A DNA stretch of 64,000 nt from Planctobacterium marinum (lineage in GTDB: Bacteria; Pseudomonadota; Gammaproteobacteria; Enterobacterales; Alteromonadaceae): assembly GCF_036322805.1 (NCBI RefSeq), contig NZ_AP027272.1, positions 3,844,001 through 3,908,000 on the forward strand, read 5' to 3'. The notes under the pieces are model-generated. The model was not told the DNA's origin, ran no database searches, and saw only the letters and a list, made by a program, of their open reading frames with translations. Position 1 is the stretch's first letter. Each line of letters opens with the position of its first letter. A program made the position numbers and the translations under genes. Positions 58,401 to 64,000 of this stretch are shown here, piece by piece.

Positions 58401-61400
58401 CATTTTCGAAAGTGGCCGTAGATAAAGTGGCTGTAGCGGTCGCTGAACTACTGCCATCCTCTGGGATTTCGGTATTGTCCACACTCAACGCCACTGTAGG
58501 CGCAGATTGCGCATCGGTGATAGTGATCGTCTTAGTCTGGCCGCTGGCCGCTGAAACTGACGAAGTAACAATACAATTAATGTCCACTGTGACGGTTTCA
58601 TCGGACAATGCATCGAAGATACTGTCAGCTACTGAAGTTACCGTCAGTGAGTCCGACAGGCTCTCTGCAGAAATAGTGAGCGAGGTTGTTGAGCGCGTGT
58701 AATCGCTCGTCAACGTAGCTGTGCCACCGAAGGATATATCAATACCAACGTCCTCTGGCCACATATTGTTTAGTGAACCAGTTAACGAGGCGGTTATTGT
58801 AGCCACACCGTTCGCAGTACTACCGTCTTCGGTAATGGTGGTCTTATCAACAGCTAGCACCACCTCCGGCAAGTTGGCATAAATCGCATCGCTAGCCTGA
58901 CTGATCGCAGTAGTGAAGGCACTGTTACTGTTTCCACTGGAATCTGTCAATACCACGCTAACTGAAACATTAGAGCCCGCGGCTACATCAGTACCACCAT
59001 CACTAATGGTAAAGGAAGCTGTGTATTGGGTGTCACTGACTCGACTCAAACTGCCGAGAGAATATCCCGCAACAGTGCCGCTAATACCGCCACTACCAGT
59101 AGTGTAGTCATCACTGTCACTAGAAACCGTCATGGTAACAGTCACCGTGTCGCCTACTTTATGCGTTGAATTGGGGATACTAACTGCCGTGATGGTGGGG
59201 GCGGTGGTATCCTGAATGGTGATATTAAAAGTCTGTCCGGTCAGTGAGCCCGAATTCTGATCGGCAACACTGAAGGTAAAGCTGTCGCTGGTATTCACCG
59301 CGCCAGCATGGACATAGGTCAGATTATCGTTATCAATATCATCTTGAGTAAAGGTATCGTTAACAGACAAGCTAGTGTTGGATAATTGCAGCGCACCAAC
59401 TGTCGGTACCGCAGTTACTGTGTAGGTTACATTCGCTGCACTATCCTCGACATCACTGGTGGAAAGCACAGAGCTGCCAATCGTAATACTACTGCCTCTT
59501 TCCACCGTTACGCCGTCATTGGTATCCACGCTCGGGTCATCATTCACTGAATTCACCGTAATCGATGCCGTGTCGCTTTGAGAAGAAAATGCCGTCGTAC
59601 CGCCATTGGTGGTGGTATCTGCGGTTGAGCCAGCCGTGCCACTCGTTCTGTCCCAAGCCCGGTAGGTCATGGTTGCACTGCCATTGTAATTGGCATTCGG
59701 TACGAAACGCACTTTATGGTCACTGCCGCCACCGCCGATATTTGCCGTTGCTCCTTGAGCGGTTCGGCCTGCCACGGTGACGCCTTCCAGCAACCTGGAA
59801 GCGGTGGTCAGACTCACAGACTGCCCGGTCGTGTCCGAAAAGTTATTCCAAGAAGTACCGCTGTCGGTGCTGTATTGCCAGACGCCATTGCTGTTATCTA
59901 CCGCAGTAACGGCTATCGCTTCAAATATTGAACCATCGGGATCAGTCATTGAAGAATCTACCACTACCGCCGCCACATTTGTGCCGCTGTTATCACCATC
60001 CACCACATCTTCATTGATTGCGGTTAGCGCAGGTGACTGTGTCGCGTCAAGCACAGGCGCATCATTTTCTGCCGTTACCGATATCGTAACTTGGTTCGTG
60101 CCAGTACTTGAGGCTGCCCCATCACTAAAGGTCCAATCTAGAGTCACGCTGGAATCTGGTGCATCCGAGCCATTGCTATAGGTTATAGCCCGCATGATAG
60201 AGGCAACAATTGCTGTGGTAGGTATATTGCTGCTATCTGAGAAGGTAAGTACCAGAGTACCACTAGAATTAGTTGTTACCGTACCATACCCCAAACTGTT
60301 ATAAGTAAGTGCACCGGTTTCGGTAAGCGTTGCCAAATTGCCGCTTGCAGAAAATTCGTCATCAGAGTTTGCACCACCATTGCGAGCGATTGTCAGAGTG
60401 GCTCCACTATAATTACCTGCGGAGCTATTGAGTGCATCCAATTCAGTATCAGAAATGCTGACATCACCGTCCAAGGTAACCGCTGAACCATCCTCGGTAT
60501 ATGCCGGTGTATTGTCCAGACCAGAAAACACTGGCGCCGCATTATCATCACCGAGTATGGTTAATGTCGCAGTATCACTGATATTAACTGTGCCTACCGC
60601 ACCACTGAGATTAGACATGCTAATGGAGACGGTTTCATTCCCTTCGGAGGTGGAATCGCTGGTAGGCGTAACGTCAAACGTCTCAGTTTCACCTGCAGTA
60701 CCGGCGAATGTTAATGTCTGACTGGTCACCGGGGTATAATCACTGTCGGATGTAGTGGCAGTGCCATCTGCAGTAGACACATCCACGCTAAAGCCACCCA
60801 CAACGGCAACATCTAGGGTTGCCGTTACCGTAATAGCGCCATCATCCTCATTACCCGATACATCCGCTATGGTCACCGTGGCAGTGTCATCATCAGTGTT
60901 ATCAACGCTTACCGTCTGATCGCTCAGCGAATCAAAGTTATTGTCTGAGGAGGCATCGTCAACAGCCATTGTGATGTTAAAAGTTTGAGTACCATCTACG
61001 CTACTATCATCCACCCCAGTCACTGTCACCGTTTGCGGTGTATTCCAGTTGGCATTGGTGAAGGTTAAACTACTTGTGCTTACTGTTGCTTCCCCTGTAT
61101 CCCCAGATGTTACGGTGATAACCACGTTAGAATCGGGCTCCGCATCCAGAACAACAGTAAAATCATCCGTGCCTCCCGCTTCGGTGGTGTCTGTACTACT
61201 TGAAGATTCGGTTACCGTAAAGCCAGCAACATCATCATCGGTATTATCAACGCTAACGGTTTTATCACTAAGCGCATCAAAGTTATCATCTGAAGAGGCG
61301 ATATCAATCGATGTAGTGACATTGAAGGTTTGGGTACCGTCGATAACATCATCATCCACCCCGGTCACAGTGACTGTTTGCGGCGTATTCCAATTAGCAT

Positions 61401-64000
61401 TGGTGAAGGTTAAACTGCTGGCGCTTACTGTTGCTTCACCGGTATCGCCCGATGTAACGTTAATTACCACATCTGAATTGGGCTCCGCATCTAGTGCAAC
61501 AGTGAAAGAATCGGTACCACCTGCTTCGGTAGTATCTGTGCTGCTGGAAGATTCGGTAATCGTGTAACCTGCGACATCATCATCAGAATTATCAACGCTC
61601 ACTGTCTGATCACTCAGCGCATCAAAATTATCATCTGACGAAGCGGCATCAATTGCCATTGTGATGTTAAATGATTGAGTACCGTCGATGATATCATCAT
61701 CCACCCCGGTCACCGTCACCGTTTGCGGCGTATTCCAGTTGGCTGTGGTGAAAGTTAAACTGCTAGTACTCACTGTCGCCTCGCCAGTGTCACCAGATGT
61801 TACGTTAATGACTACATTAGAATCTGGCTCTGCATCCAACACCACTGTGAAAGAGTCTGTGCCTCCTGCTTCCGTAGTGGCCGTAGAGCTTGAAGATTCT
61901 ACAATAGAAAAACCAGCAGTGTCATTGTCAGTATTATCAACACTGACGGTCTGATTACTTAGCGCATCAAAGTTATCATCTGAAGAAGCGGCATCGATGG
62001 CCAGGGTGACGTTAAACGTTTGTGTACCATCAATGATGTTATCATCCACTCCCGTCACCGTAACGGTTTGCGGCGTATCCCAATTGGCTGTCGTAAAGGT
62101 TAAGCTGCTGGTGCTCACCGTCGCTTCGCCCGTATCTGCTGAAGTGACATCAATCACCACATTGGAATTAGGCTCAGCATCCAGTGCCACCGTAAAGCTA
62201 TCTGTGCCGCCCGCTTCGGTCGTTGCGGTGGAGCTCGATGATTCGGTTACCGTAAATCCGGCGACTTCATTATCGGAATTGTCGACACTCACCGTCTGGT
62301 TACTGACCGCATCAAAGTTATCATCGGTAGACGCAGCATCGATGGCCAGGGTGACGTTAAACGTTTGTGTACCATCAATGATGTTATCATCCACTCCCGT
62401 TACCGTGACGGTTTGCGGCGTATCCCAGTTGGCTGTCGTAAAGGTTAAGCTGCTGGTGCTCACCGTCGCTTCGCCCGTATCTGCTGAAGTGACATCAATC
62501 ACCACATTGGAATTAGGCTCAGCATCCAGCACCACCGTAAAGCTATCCGTACCGCCCGCTTCGGTCGTTGCGGTGGAGCTCGATGATTCGGTTACCGTAA
62601 ATCCGGCGACTTCATTATCGGAATTGTCGACACTCACCGTCTGGTTACTGACCGCATCAAAGTTATCATCGGTAGACGCAGCATCGATGGCCAGGGTGAC
62701 GTTAAACGTTTGTGTACCATCAATGATGTTATCATCCACTCCCGTTACCGTGACGGTTTGCGGCGTATCCCAGTTGGCTGTCGTAAAGGTTAAGCTGCTG
62801 GTGCTCACCGTCGCTTCGCCCGTATCTGCTGAAGTGACATCAATCACCACATTGGAATTAGGCTCAGCATCCAGCACCACCGTAAAGCTATCCGTACCGC
62901 CTGCTTCGGTCGTTGCGGTAGAGCTCGATGATTCGGTTACCGTAAATCCAGCGACATCATTATCGCTATTATCGACACTCACCGTCTGATTGCTAAGCGG
63001 ATCATAGGTATTATCTGAAGAAGCATCATTCACGGCCAAGGTGACATTAAAGCTTTGCGTGCCATCAATGATGCTGTCATCCACCCCAGTTACAGTCACC
63101 GTTTGTGGCGTATTCCAGTTCGCATTGGTGAACGTAAGACTAGCGGGACTCACTGTCGCTTCGCCTGTATCAGCAGACGACACGTCGAATACCACGTTAG
63201 AAGTGGGTTCAGAATCCAATTGTACGGTAAAAGAATCAGTGGTTCCCGACTCCGAGGTATTTGTTGCACCTGAAGATTCAACTATGGAAAATCCGGCCGC
63301 ATCGTTATCGGTAATACTTATTGAGACTTCTTGAGTACCGTCTTCTGTGGCACTGTCACCACCACTCACTCCGGTAATTTCTATGGTTACAGATTCGCCA
63401 TCATCATCAATACTGTCGTTTATTGCGGTCAGAGTTGACGTTCCCGTCGTATTACCTGCGGTAATCGTAATACTGGTGGTTGACAGAGAAAAATCGCTGC
63501 CCAAGGTTGCAGAGCTGCCAGATTTTACAGCAATGGTGATGGTGGCATCTGCAGATGCAGAGGCACTTAACGTAGCAGTAATCGTGGAAGTACTTGTCGC
63601 AGCCTCAGTTACTGTAGCTTCTGAACGAGACAGCGTAACCGTAGGGGGTGGCACCTGAGTTTGAAAATTGAAAGTCGTATCGTCGCTGATCCCCGCAAAG
63701 CTATTGCCCGATGTATCGTCAATTGCTGTACTGGCGATCTGAACAGCGTAGGCAGTCGACTCCGTCAGCGCTGCAGTGGGATTAATGTAGAGTTTATCGC
63801 CAGAGATACCCAGCGCACCTGCACCCGGTGTGGTGGTGGCCGTTGCCCCGGTAATGTCAAAGGTCTCTACCGTTGCCCCACCCACCAGTTTTAAGGTGAT
63901 GTTGCCTGTACCGCCTGCGATATTTTCGCTAAAATCCACCACAATGTCATTGGCCGTTGCCACTCCTGTCGCATCGTCATTGGGTGTAGAACCAGCACTG
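49333..64000 (-). CDS. Giant secreted repeat protein with Ig-like, Calx-beta and cadherin-like modules (5' end outside window)
   Basis: An open frame of at least 4,888 codons, still open at the window edge; GTG at 63963 is not the true start because the frame continues past it. In order from the edge: a bacterial Ig-like (Big_5-like) domain ending FNFQTQ; a Calx-beta-like domain; seven 115-residue repeats; another Calx-beta-like domain; cadherin-like and further Calx-beta-like modules (EDGSAVTLD, WTFSDG); five 92-residue putative-Ig repeats (LPSWLSFDSSTGTLSGTP); many more Ig-like units of the type NDAPVISGTP; a DxDGD calcium-type segment; a choice-of-anchor-U-like module; three cadherin-like units with DVLANDxDxDGD; and a C-terminal GGG-TM-Arg tail. 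The Asp/Thr/Ser-rich, almost cysteine-free make-up suits a secreted calcium-stiffened adhesin. Adhesion is inferred from family. Confidence 0.92.
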   Translation of the reverse strand, partial: SAGSTPNDDATGVATANDIVVDFSENIAGGTGNITLKLVGGATVETFDITGATATTTPGAGALGISGDKLYINPTAALTESTAYAVQIASTAIDDTSGNSFAGISDDTTFNFQTQVPPPTVTLSRSEATVTEAATSTSTITATLSASASADATITIAVKSGSSATLGSDFSLSTTSITITAGNTTGTSTLTAINDSIDDDGESVTIEITGVSGGDSATEDGTQEVSISITDNDAAGFSIVESSGATNTSESGTTDSFTVQLDSEPTSNVVFDVSSADTGEATVSPASLTFTNANWNTPQTVTVTGVDDSIIDGTQSFNVTLAVNDASSDNTYDPLSNQTVSVDNSDNDVAGFTVTESSSSTATTEAGGTDSFTVVLDAEPNSNVVIDVTSADTGEATVSTSSLTFTTANWDTPQTVTVTGVDDNIIDGTQTFNVTLAIDAASTDDNFDAVSNQTVSVDNSDNEVAGFTVTESSSSTATTEAGGTDSFTVVLDAEPNSNVVIDVTSADTGEATVSTSSLTFTTANWDTPQTVTVTGVDDNIIDGTQTFNVTLAIDAASTDDNFDAVSNQTVSVDNSDNEVAGFTVTESSSSTATTEAGGTDSFTVALDAEPNSNVVIDVTSADTGEATVSTSSLTFTTANWDTPQTVTVTGVDDNIIDGTQTFNVTLAIDAASSDDNFDALSNQTVSVDNTDNDTAGFSIVESSSSTATTEAGGTDSFTVVLDAEPDSNVVINVTSGDTGEATVSTSSLTFTTANWNTPQTVTVTGVDDDIIDGTQSFNITMAIDAASSDDNFDALSDQTVSVDNSDDDVAGYTITESSSSTDTTEAGGTDSFTVALDAEPNSDVVINVTSGDTGEATVSASSLTFTNANWNTPQTVTVTGVDDDVIDGTQTFNVTTSIDIASSDDNFDALSDKTVSVDNTDDDVAGFTVTESSSSTDTTEAGGTDDFTVVLDAEPDSNVVITVTSGDTGEATVSTSSLTFTNANWNTPQTVTVTGVDDSSVDGTQTFNITMAVDDASSDNNFDSLSDQTVSVDNTDDDTATVTIADVSGNEDDGAITVTATLDVAVVGGFSVDVSTADGTATTSDSDYTPVTSQTLTFAGTAGETETFDVTPTSDSTSEGNETVSISMSNLSGAVGTVNISDTATLTILGDDNAAPVFSGLDNTPAYTEDGSAVTLDGDVSISDTELDALNSSAGNYSGATLTIARNGGANSDDEFSASGNLATLTETGALTYNSLGYGTVTTNSSGTLVLTFSDSSNIPTTAIVASIMRAITYSNGSDAPDSSVTLDWTFSDGAASSTGTNQVTISVTAENDAPVLDATQSPALTAINEDVVDGDNSGTNVAAVVVDSSMTDPDGSIFEAIAVTAVDNSNGVWQYSTDSGTSWNNFSDTTGQSVSLTTASRLLEGVTVAGRTAQGATANIGGGGSDHKVRFVPNANYNGSATMTYRAWDRTSGTAGSTADTTTNGGTTAFSSQSDTASITVNSVNDDPSVDTNDGVTVERGSSITIGSSVLSTSDVEDSAANVTYTVTAVPTVGALQLSNTSLSVNDTFTQDDIDNDNLTYVHAGAVNTSDSFTFSVADQNSGSLTGQTFNITIQDTTAPTITAVSIPNSTHKVGDTVTVTMTVSSDSDDYTTGSGGISGTVAGYSLGSLSRVSDTQYTASFTISDGGTDVAAGSNVSVSVVLTDSSGNSNSAFTTAISQASDAIYANLPEVVLAVDKTTITEDGSTANGVATITASLTGSLNNMWPEDVGIDISFGGTATLTSDYTRSTTSLTISAESLSDSLTVTSVADSIFDALSDETVTVDINCIVTSSVSAASGQTKTITITDAQSAPTVALSVDNTEIPEDGSSSATATATLSTATFENVVIDLAYSGTATSNDDYNVFASNSMTITAGQTTVSVGNPVTATQDTDSEGDETVIIDIDSVSGGGATEDTAQQVTITIQDDDNTAPVFSSLGGTADFTEDGSAVTLDNDVTITDSENDAENSSSGNYTNSTLTLARNGGADSNDTFAVVSGSQMAVSGSDITDSIGDKFASFSSSSGTLTVTFSGDLTTPTTALVNEVLQNITYENTSEDPTTSVQLNWTFSDSQLSSSGSSDTTTVTIATVNDAPTLDDSQSPILTTLLEDVADGDNSGDSVASIVVDSSIDNIEAAQTTESIVVTSVDNSNGVWQYTTDGGTNWNDFSSTTGSSVDLTSTTEARLLSSSSTNNKIRFVPDEHANGTATFTFRAWDEDTGSNGSTADVSSTGGDTAFSSNTDTASVSITAVNDAPAIGTNNGLTVDEGGTGVITTSVLADSDPDDTGTELTFTVTTTVTNGTLFLDADGDDTADSAETLSANSTFTQADLSNGDVQYTHDGGETTSDSFEFSLADGGEDEVSELTGQTFNITVTSVNETPVITSTEVTSATEDSAYSYTITAIDVDAGDSLTYAAPTLPSWLSLDSSSGVLSGTPENDDVGSHSVVLTVTDTGNLSATQSFTITVANTNDAPVISSTAVTAASEDSAYSYTLTVTDVDDGDSVTLAATTLPDWLSFSSGTGVLTGTPTNNEVGSHSVTLTATDNSNATDIQSFTIIVANTNDAPVINSTAITSVNEDSAYSYTLTATDVDDGDTLTLAAPTLPDWLSFDSSTGTLSGTPVNSNVGFHAVVLTATDTSNAVDTQSFTITVANTNDAPVINSTAITSVNEDSIYSYTLAVTEVDNGDIVSLAATTLPSWLSFDSSTGTLSGTPLNSDVGSHPVVLTATDTSNAVDTQSFTITVANTNDAPVINSTAITSVNEDSIYSYTLAVTEVDNGDTVSLAATTLPSWLSFDSSTGILSGTPLNSDVGSHPVVLTATDTSNAVDTQSFTITVVNTNDAPIISGTPATEVAVGDNYSFVPGASDDDNDSLSFSSTNLPSFLQLSPSNGEISGTPGREDIGTYTDIVVSVSDGTVTSSLAGFTLTVVDSNEAPVIEQGESITVNMSEDGSPTAFALSLSATDVNDDSLTWSISEATLGAVSVSSSGVVNYSPEADVNGTDSFSVSVSDGILEDTIAVTVNIEAVNDAPIISGTPTTLISLGDIYSFVPTASDVDSDPLTFSIDTTPSWASFDSATGALTGTPTGNDVGTSGAIVITVSDGDASASLTAFSITVVDPNANVAPTVSDVADSTDEDVAVEVTLAGEDANGDELTYSVITAPANGEVVIAGNIATYTPSADFNGSDSFTYSANDGLLDAEEAATVTIAISAVNDAPLITGEPATQVALGSAYLFEPSASDVEGDTLTFSEENLPTWLSLNAETGVVSGTPTEEDLGTYNGIVITVSDGDLSSSLVAFNIEVIDPNVNTAPVAFDSNIETNEDTAVTFALVATDVDEDTLTFTITQMPASGTIEQDGSSVTYTPDANVSDIQDSFNFTVSDGVDTSEQATVIIDILAVNDAPEIEGTPVTSVRVGESYEFIPSTSDIENDTLTFTIENQPRWSSFDGNTGALTGVPGSTDLGTYGNVTITVSDGTDEAVLEAFNIDVLGNEVPVISGNSVSAVEVGQSYSFTPQASDPDGDSLTFSIENQPGWTAFDSETGTLSGAPQDSDIGTYAGIVISVSDGFDSVSLQAFDLEVCDVCGNVAPTISGIPGTAVTEGASYSFTPSASDINGDLLTFSIDNQPGWTSFDSATGSLTGVPGIADVGTFTGIVISVSDGELSASLTAFSITVNELNDAPVISGTPTSSIFQNDEYLFTPAASDAEGDTLTFSIINKPGWASFNNRTGTLRGTPLAANVGIYNDIVISVSDGNSSSALGAFSIEVVARNSAPVISGSPRTAITQGVSYSFTPSATDADGDSLSYSASGLPGWLSVDTTTGALSGTPNADDVGVTGTIVVTVTDGTDSASLTGFTITVTEANAIPVATDSSVTVDEDTSIAITPDVVDGDGDSLTLTVLTQPANGSLTETASGWTYTPDADFNGSDSFVYQASDGDANSENATVSITVNNVNDRPVAVVDTFNFDQNAEGIYVLDVLANDTDADIATAGDVLTLQGVDPDIGVATIVNNQVQFNPGVSFIGDVDLVYSVRDSARRSAQARVNLTINGVAGIGQPVLTVPADLTVDAEGLFTEVDLGVANATDADGNPLPVSLVRGSSNFKPGAKKVFWTTEDSFGSTTTDSQILHVNPLISLSKDKIVKEDSTVNVRVILNGDAPVYPLTVGYTVSGTATSGSDHDAQSGSVTFTSGREQSITFNVFADDEVESGETVTFALNSGQNLGANNVSVITISEENIAPEIRLTVTQGGDDRLTVAQDEGNVRITGTVTDANPQDTLNVQWSSNGLTDLSNSNNNFIFRPSDVATGIYQVTLFASDNGEPVLSNTADVFIEVVETLEVLSDTLDSDGDLIPDDQEGYADADGDGIPDYLDAIDDCNVVPEQAVTQDEFLVESEPGVCLRQGSISALNSSDGLEVIIGIDGAGRAAYNSRGERVILQAEGLPEDTEASNIGGIFDFILYNLPEEGQTASVVLPQTRPVPANAVYRKYSVRNERWGDFVINDNNQIFSARGTKGVCPPPGSSRWIAGLTEGHWCVQLQILDGGINDDDGLVNGAVSDPGGVAVVLAGNSLPDIQDDSASMQWNTTIEIDVLANDSDDDGDSLSVESVDGSFGTADITATDTIMYTPDNGFVGTEVLTYAVSDGNGGTGSAQVTITINGNRAPGARSDSASTTDDVAIEIDVLANDIDIDGDELIIRSADVDFGTVSITAGNTLLYTPMSGFDGLATITYVVSDSFGATSTATVSVVVDGNQAPQALDDTVSTEFETSVTIAVLDNDMDIDGDELSVVSANASSGSVVVNSNNTLTFTPASNFSGTVTITYTISDGELTDEGRVTVTVAAEPVEVVTVNNKSGGGAINAFWLLVLLMVAWRRKVIAEMVNSIRRR
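50288..50790 (-). other. Choice-of-anchor-U-like module of the giant protein
   Basis: The segment contains FDFILYNLPEEGQTASVVLP, YRKYSVRNERWGDFV, and the closing NDDDGLVNGAVSDPGGVAV, features of the choice-of-anchor U domain that often precedes a C-terminal sorting signal. Limits are approximate. Confidence 0.6.
50858..50960 (-). other. TSP3-like calcium-binding segment of the giant protein
   Basis: It encodes DSDGDLIPDDQEGYADADGD followed by GIPDYLDAIDDC, two consecutive DxDxDG-type loops as in thrombospondin type 3 repeats. It includes one of the few cysteines of the protein. Confidence 0.7.
55432..56811 (-). repeat. Five tandem 276-bp (92-residue) Ig-like repeats
   Basis: Each unit begins PVI.ST..TS..EDS.YSYT and contains LPxWLSFDSSTGxLSGTP. 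The region is exactly 5 x 276 bp. The last two units are almost identical in protein sequence. They encode putative-Ig (He_PIG-like) domains. Confidence 0.85.
60883..63297 (-). repeat. Seven tandem 345-bp (115-residue) repeats
   Basis: The region is exactly 7 x 345 bp. Each unit carries TESSSSTATTEAGGTDSFTV, LTFTTANWDTPQTVTVTGVD and a NQTVSVDNSDN end. Units at 62608-62952 and 62263-62607 encode identical protein and differ by about three bases by eye, so they are a recent duplication; part of unit 61918-62262 is also nearly identical. The outer units are more diverged. Confidence 0.9.

Noticed and set aside
61049-62989. Long open frames on the plus strand opposite the 345-bp repeats (up to 330 codons)
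   Set aside because: They repeat with the same 345-bp period as the coding strand and arise from its codon bias; no ribosome-binding site or family match is seen.
60883-63297. Regular repeats as a possible CRISPR array
   Set aside because: The repeats are 345 bp, in frame and protein-coding; there is no short-repeat and spacer pattern.
63961-63963. GTG as start codon of the giant protein
   Set aside because: The frame stays open to the window edge with the same Ig-like composition, and no signal peptide follows the GTG.

Overview
The window looks like chromosomal DNA of a marine gammaproteobacterium, most likely of the order Alteromonadales (inference). The grounds are E. coli-like housekeeping blocks (queA-tgt-yajC-secD-secF; trmJ, iscR-iscS, suhB, ndk, rlmN) mixed with genes common in marine gammaproteobacteria: the carboxynorspermidine polyamine route, CheV, a long-form isocitrate lyase, malate synthase G, and a giant repeat protein with a GlyGly-CTERM-like tail. 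I see no rRNA, tRNA, CRISPR array, integrase or prophage genes.

Layout. 1-6.2 kb: rlmN (cut by the window edge), a MITE-like non-coding element, ndk, a short iscR-iscS unit behind a good IscR-type operator, cysE and trmJ, with suhB divergent. 6.2-12.9 kb: a secreted hypothetical protein, then the secF/secD/yajC/tgt/queA block, all on the minus strand. 13-17.4 kb: a methyl-accepting chemotaxis protein, a secreted beta-helix protein and a secreted esterase. 17.6-24.5 kb: a membrane-stress cluster matching E. coli yjfI-J-K-L-M-C, with a K+ channel gene embedded in it, a divergent small DUF6471-like gene, and a rhomboid protease and a VC0807-like membrane protein downstream. 24.6-36.6 kb: mostly single-gene units, including two orphan periplasmic binding proteins, a HAD-like lipoprotein, an unrecognised polycationic protein, an EamA exporter, a GH13 glucosidase, a GNAT-nitrilase fusion, CheV with a VOC protein, a YHS protein and an outer-membrane phospholipase A. 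36.7-42.1 kb: a LysR regulator with the glyoxylate-shunt genes glcB and aceA. 42.2-44.7 kb: the carboxynorspermidine dehydrogenase/decarboxylase pair. 45-48.1 kb: a third orphan binding protein and an ECF sigma operon with a one-TM partner and a secreted coiled-coil protein. 48.2-49.2 kb: OxyR.

49.3-64 kb is one open frame on the minus strand, at least 4,888 codons and still open at the window edge. It encodes a giant secreted adhesin-like protein made of Ig-like, Calx-beta-like and cadherin-like modules. It has two exact-length tandem arrays (7 x 345 bp and 5 x 276 bp), a calcium-binding DxDGD segment, a choice-of-anchor-U-like module and a C-terminal GGG-TM-Arg tail.

The items most worth following up are the yjf cluster with its embedded channel and the palindrome in its divergent promoter region; the giant protein's tail together with a rhomboid protease in the same window; the truncated IscS without the rest of the isc operon; the ECF operon with its unusual partners; and a repeated ACATTCAC motif upstream of glcB and aceA.
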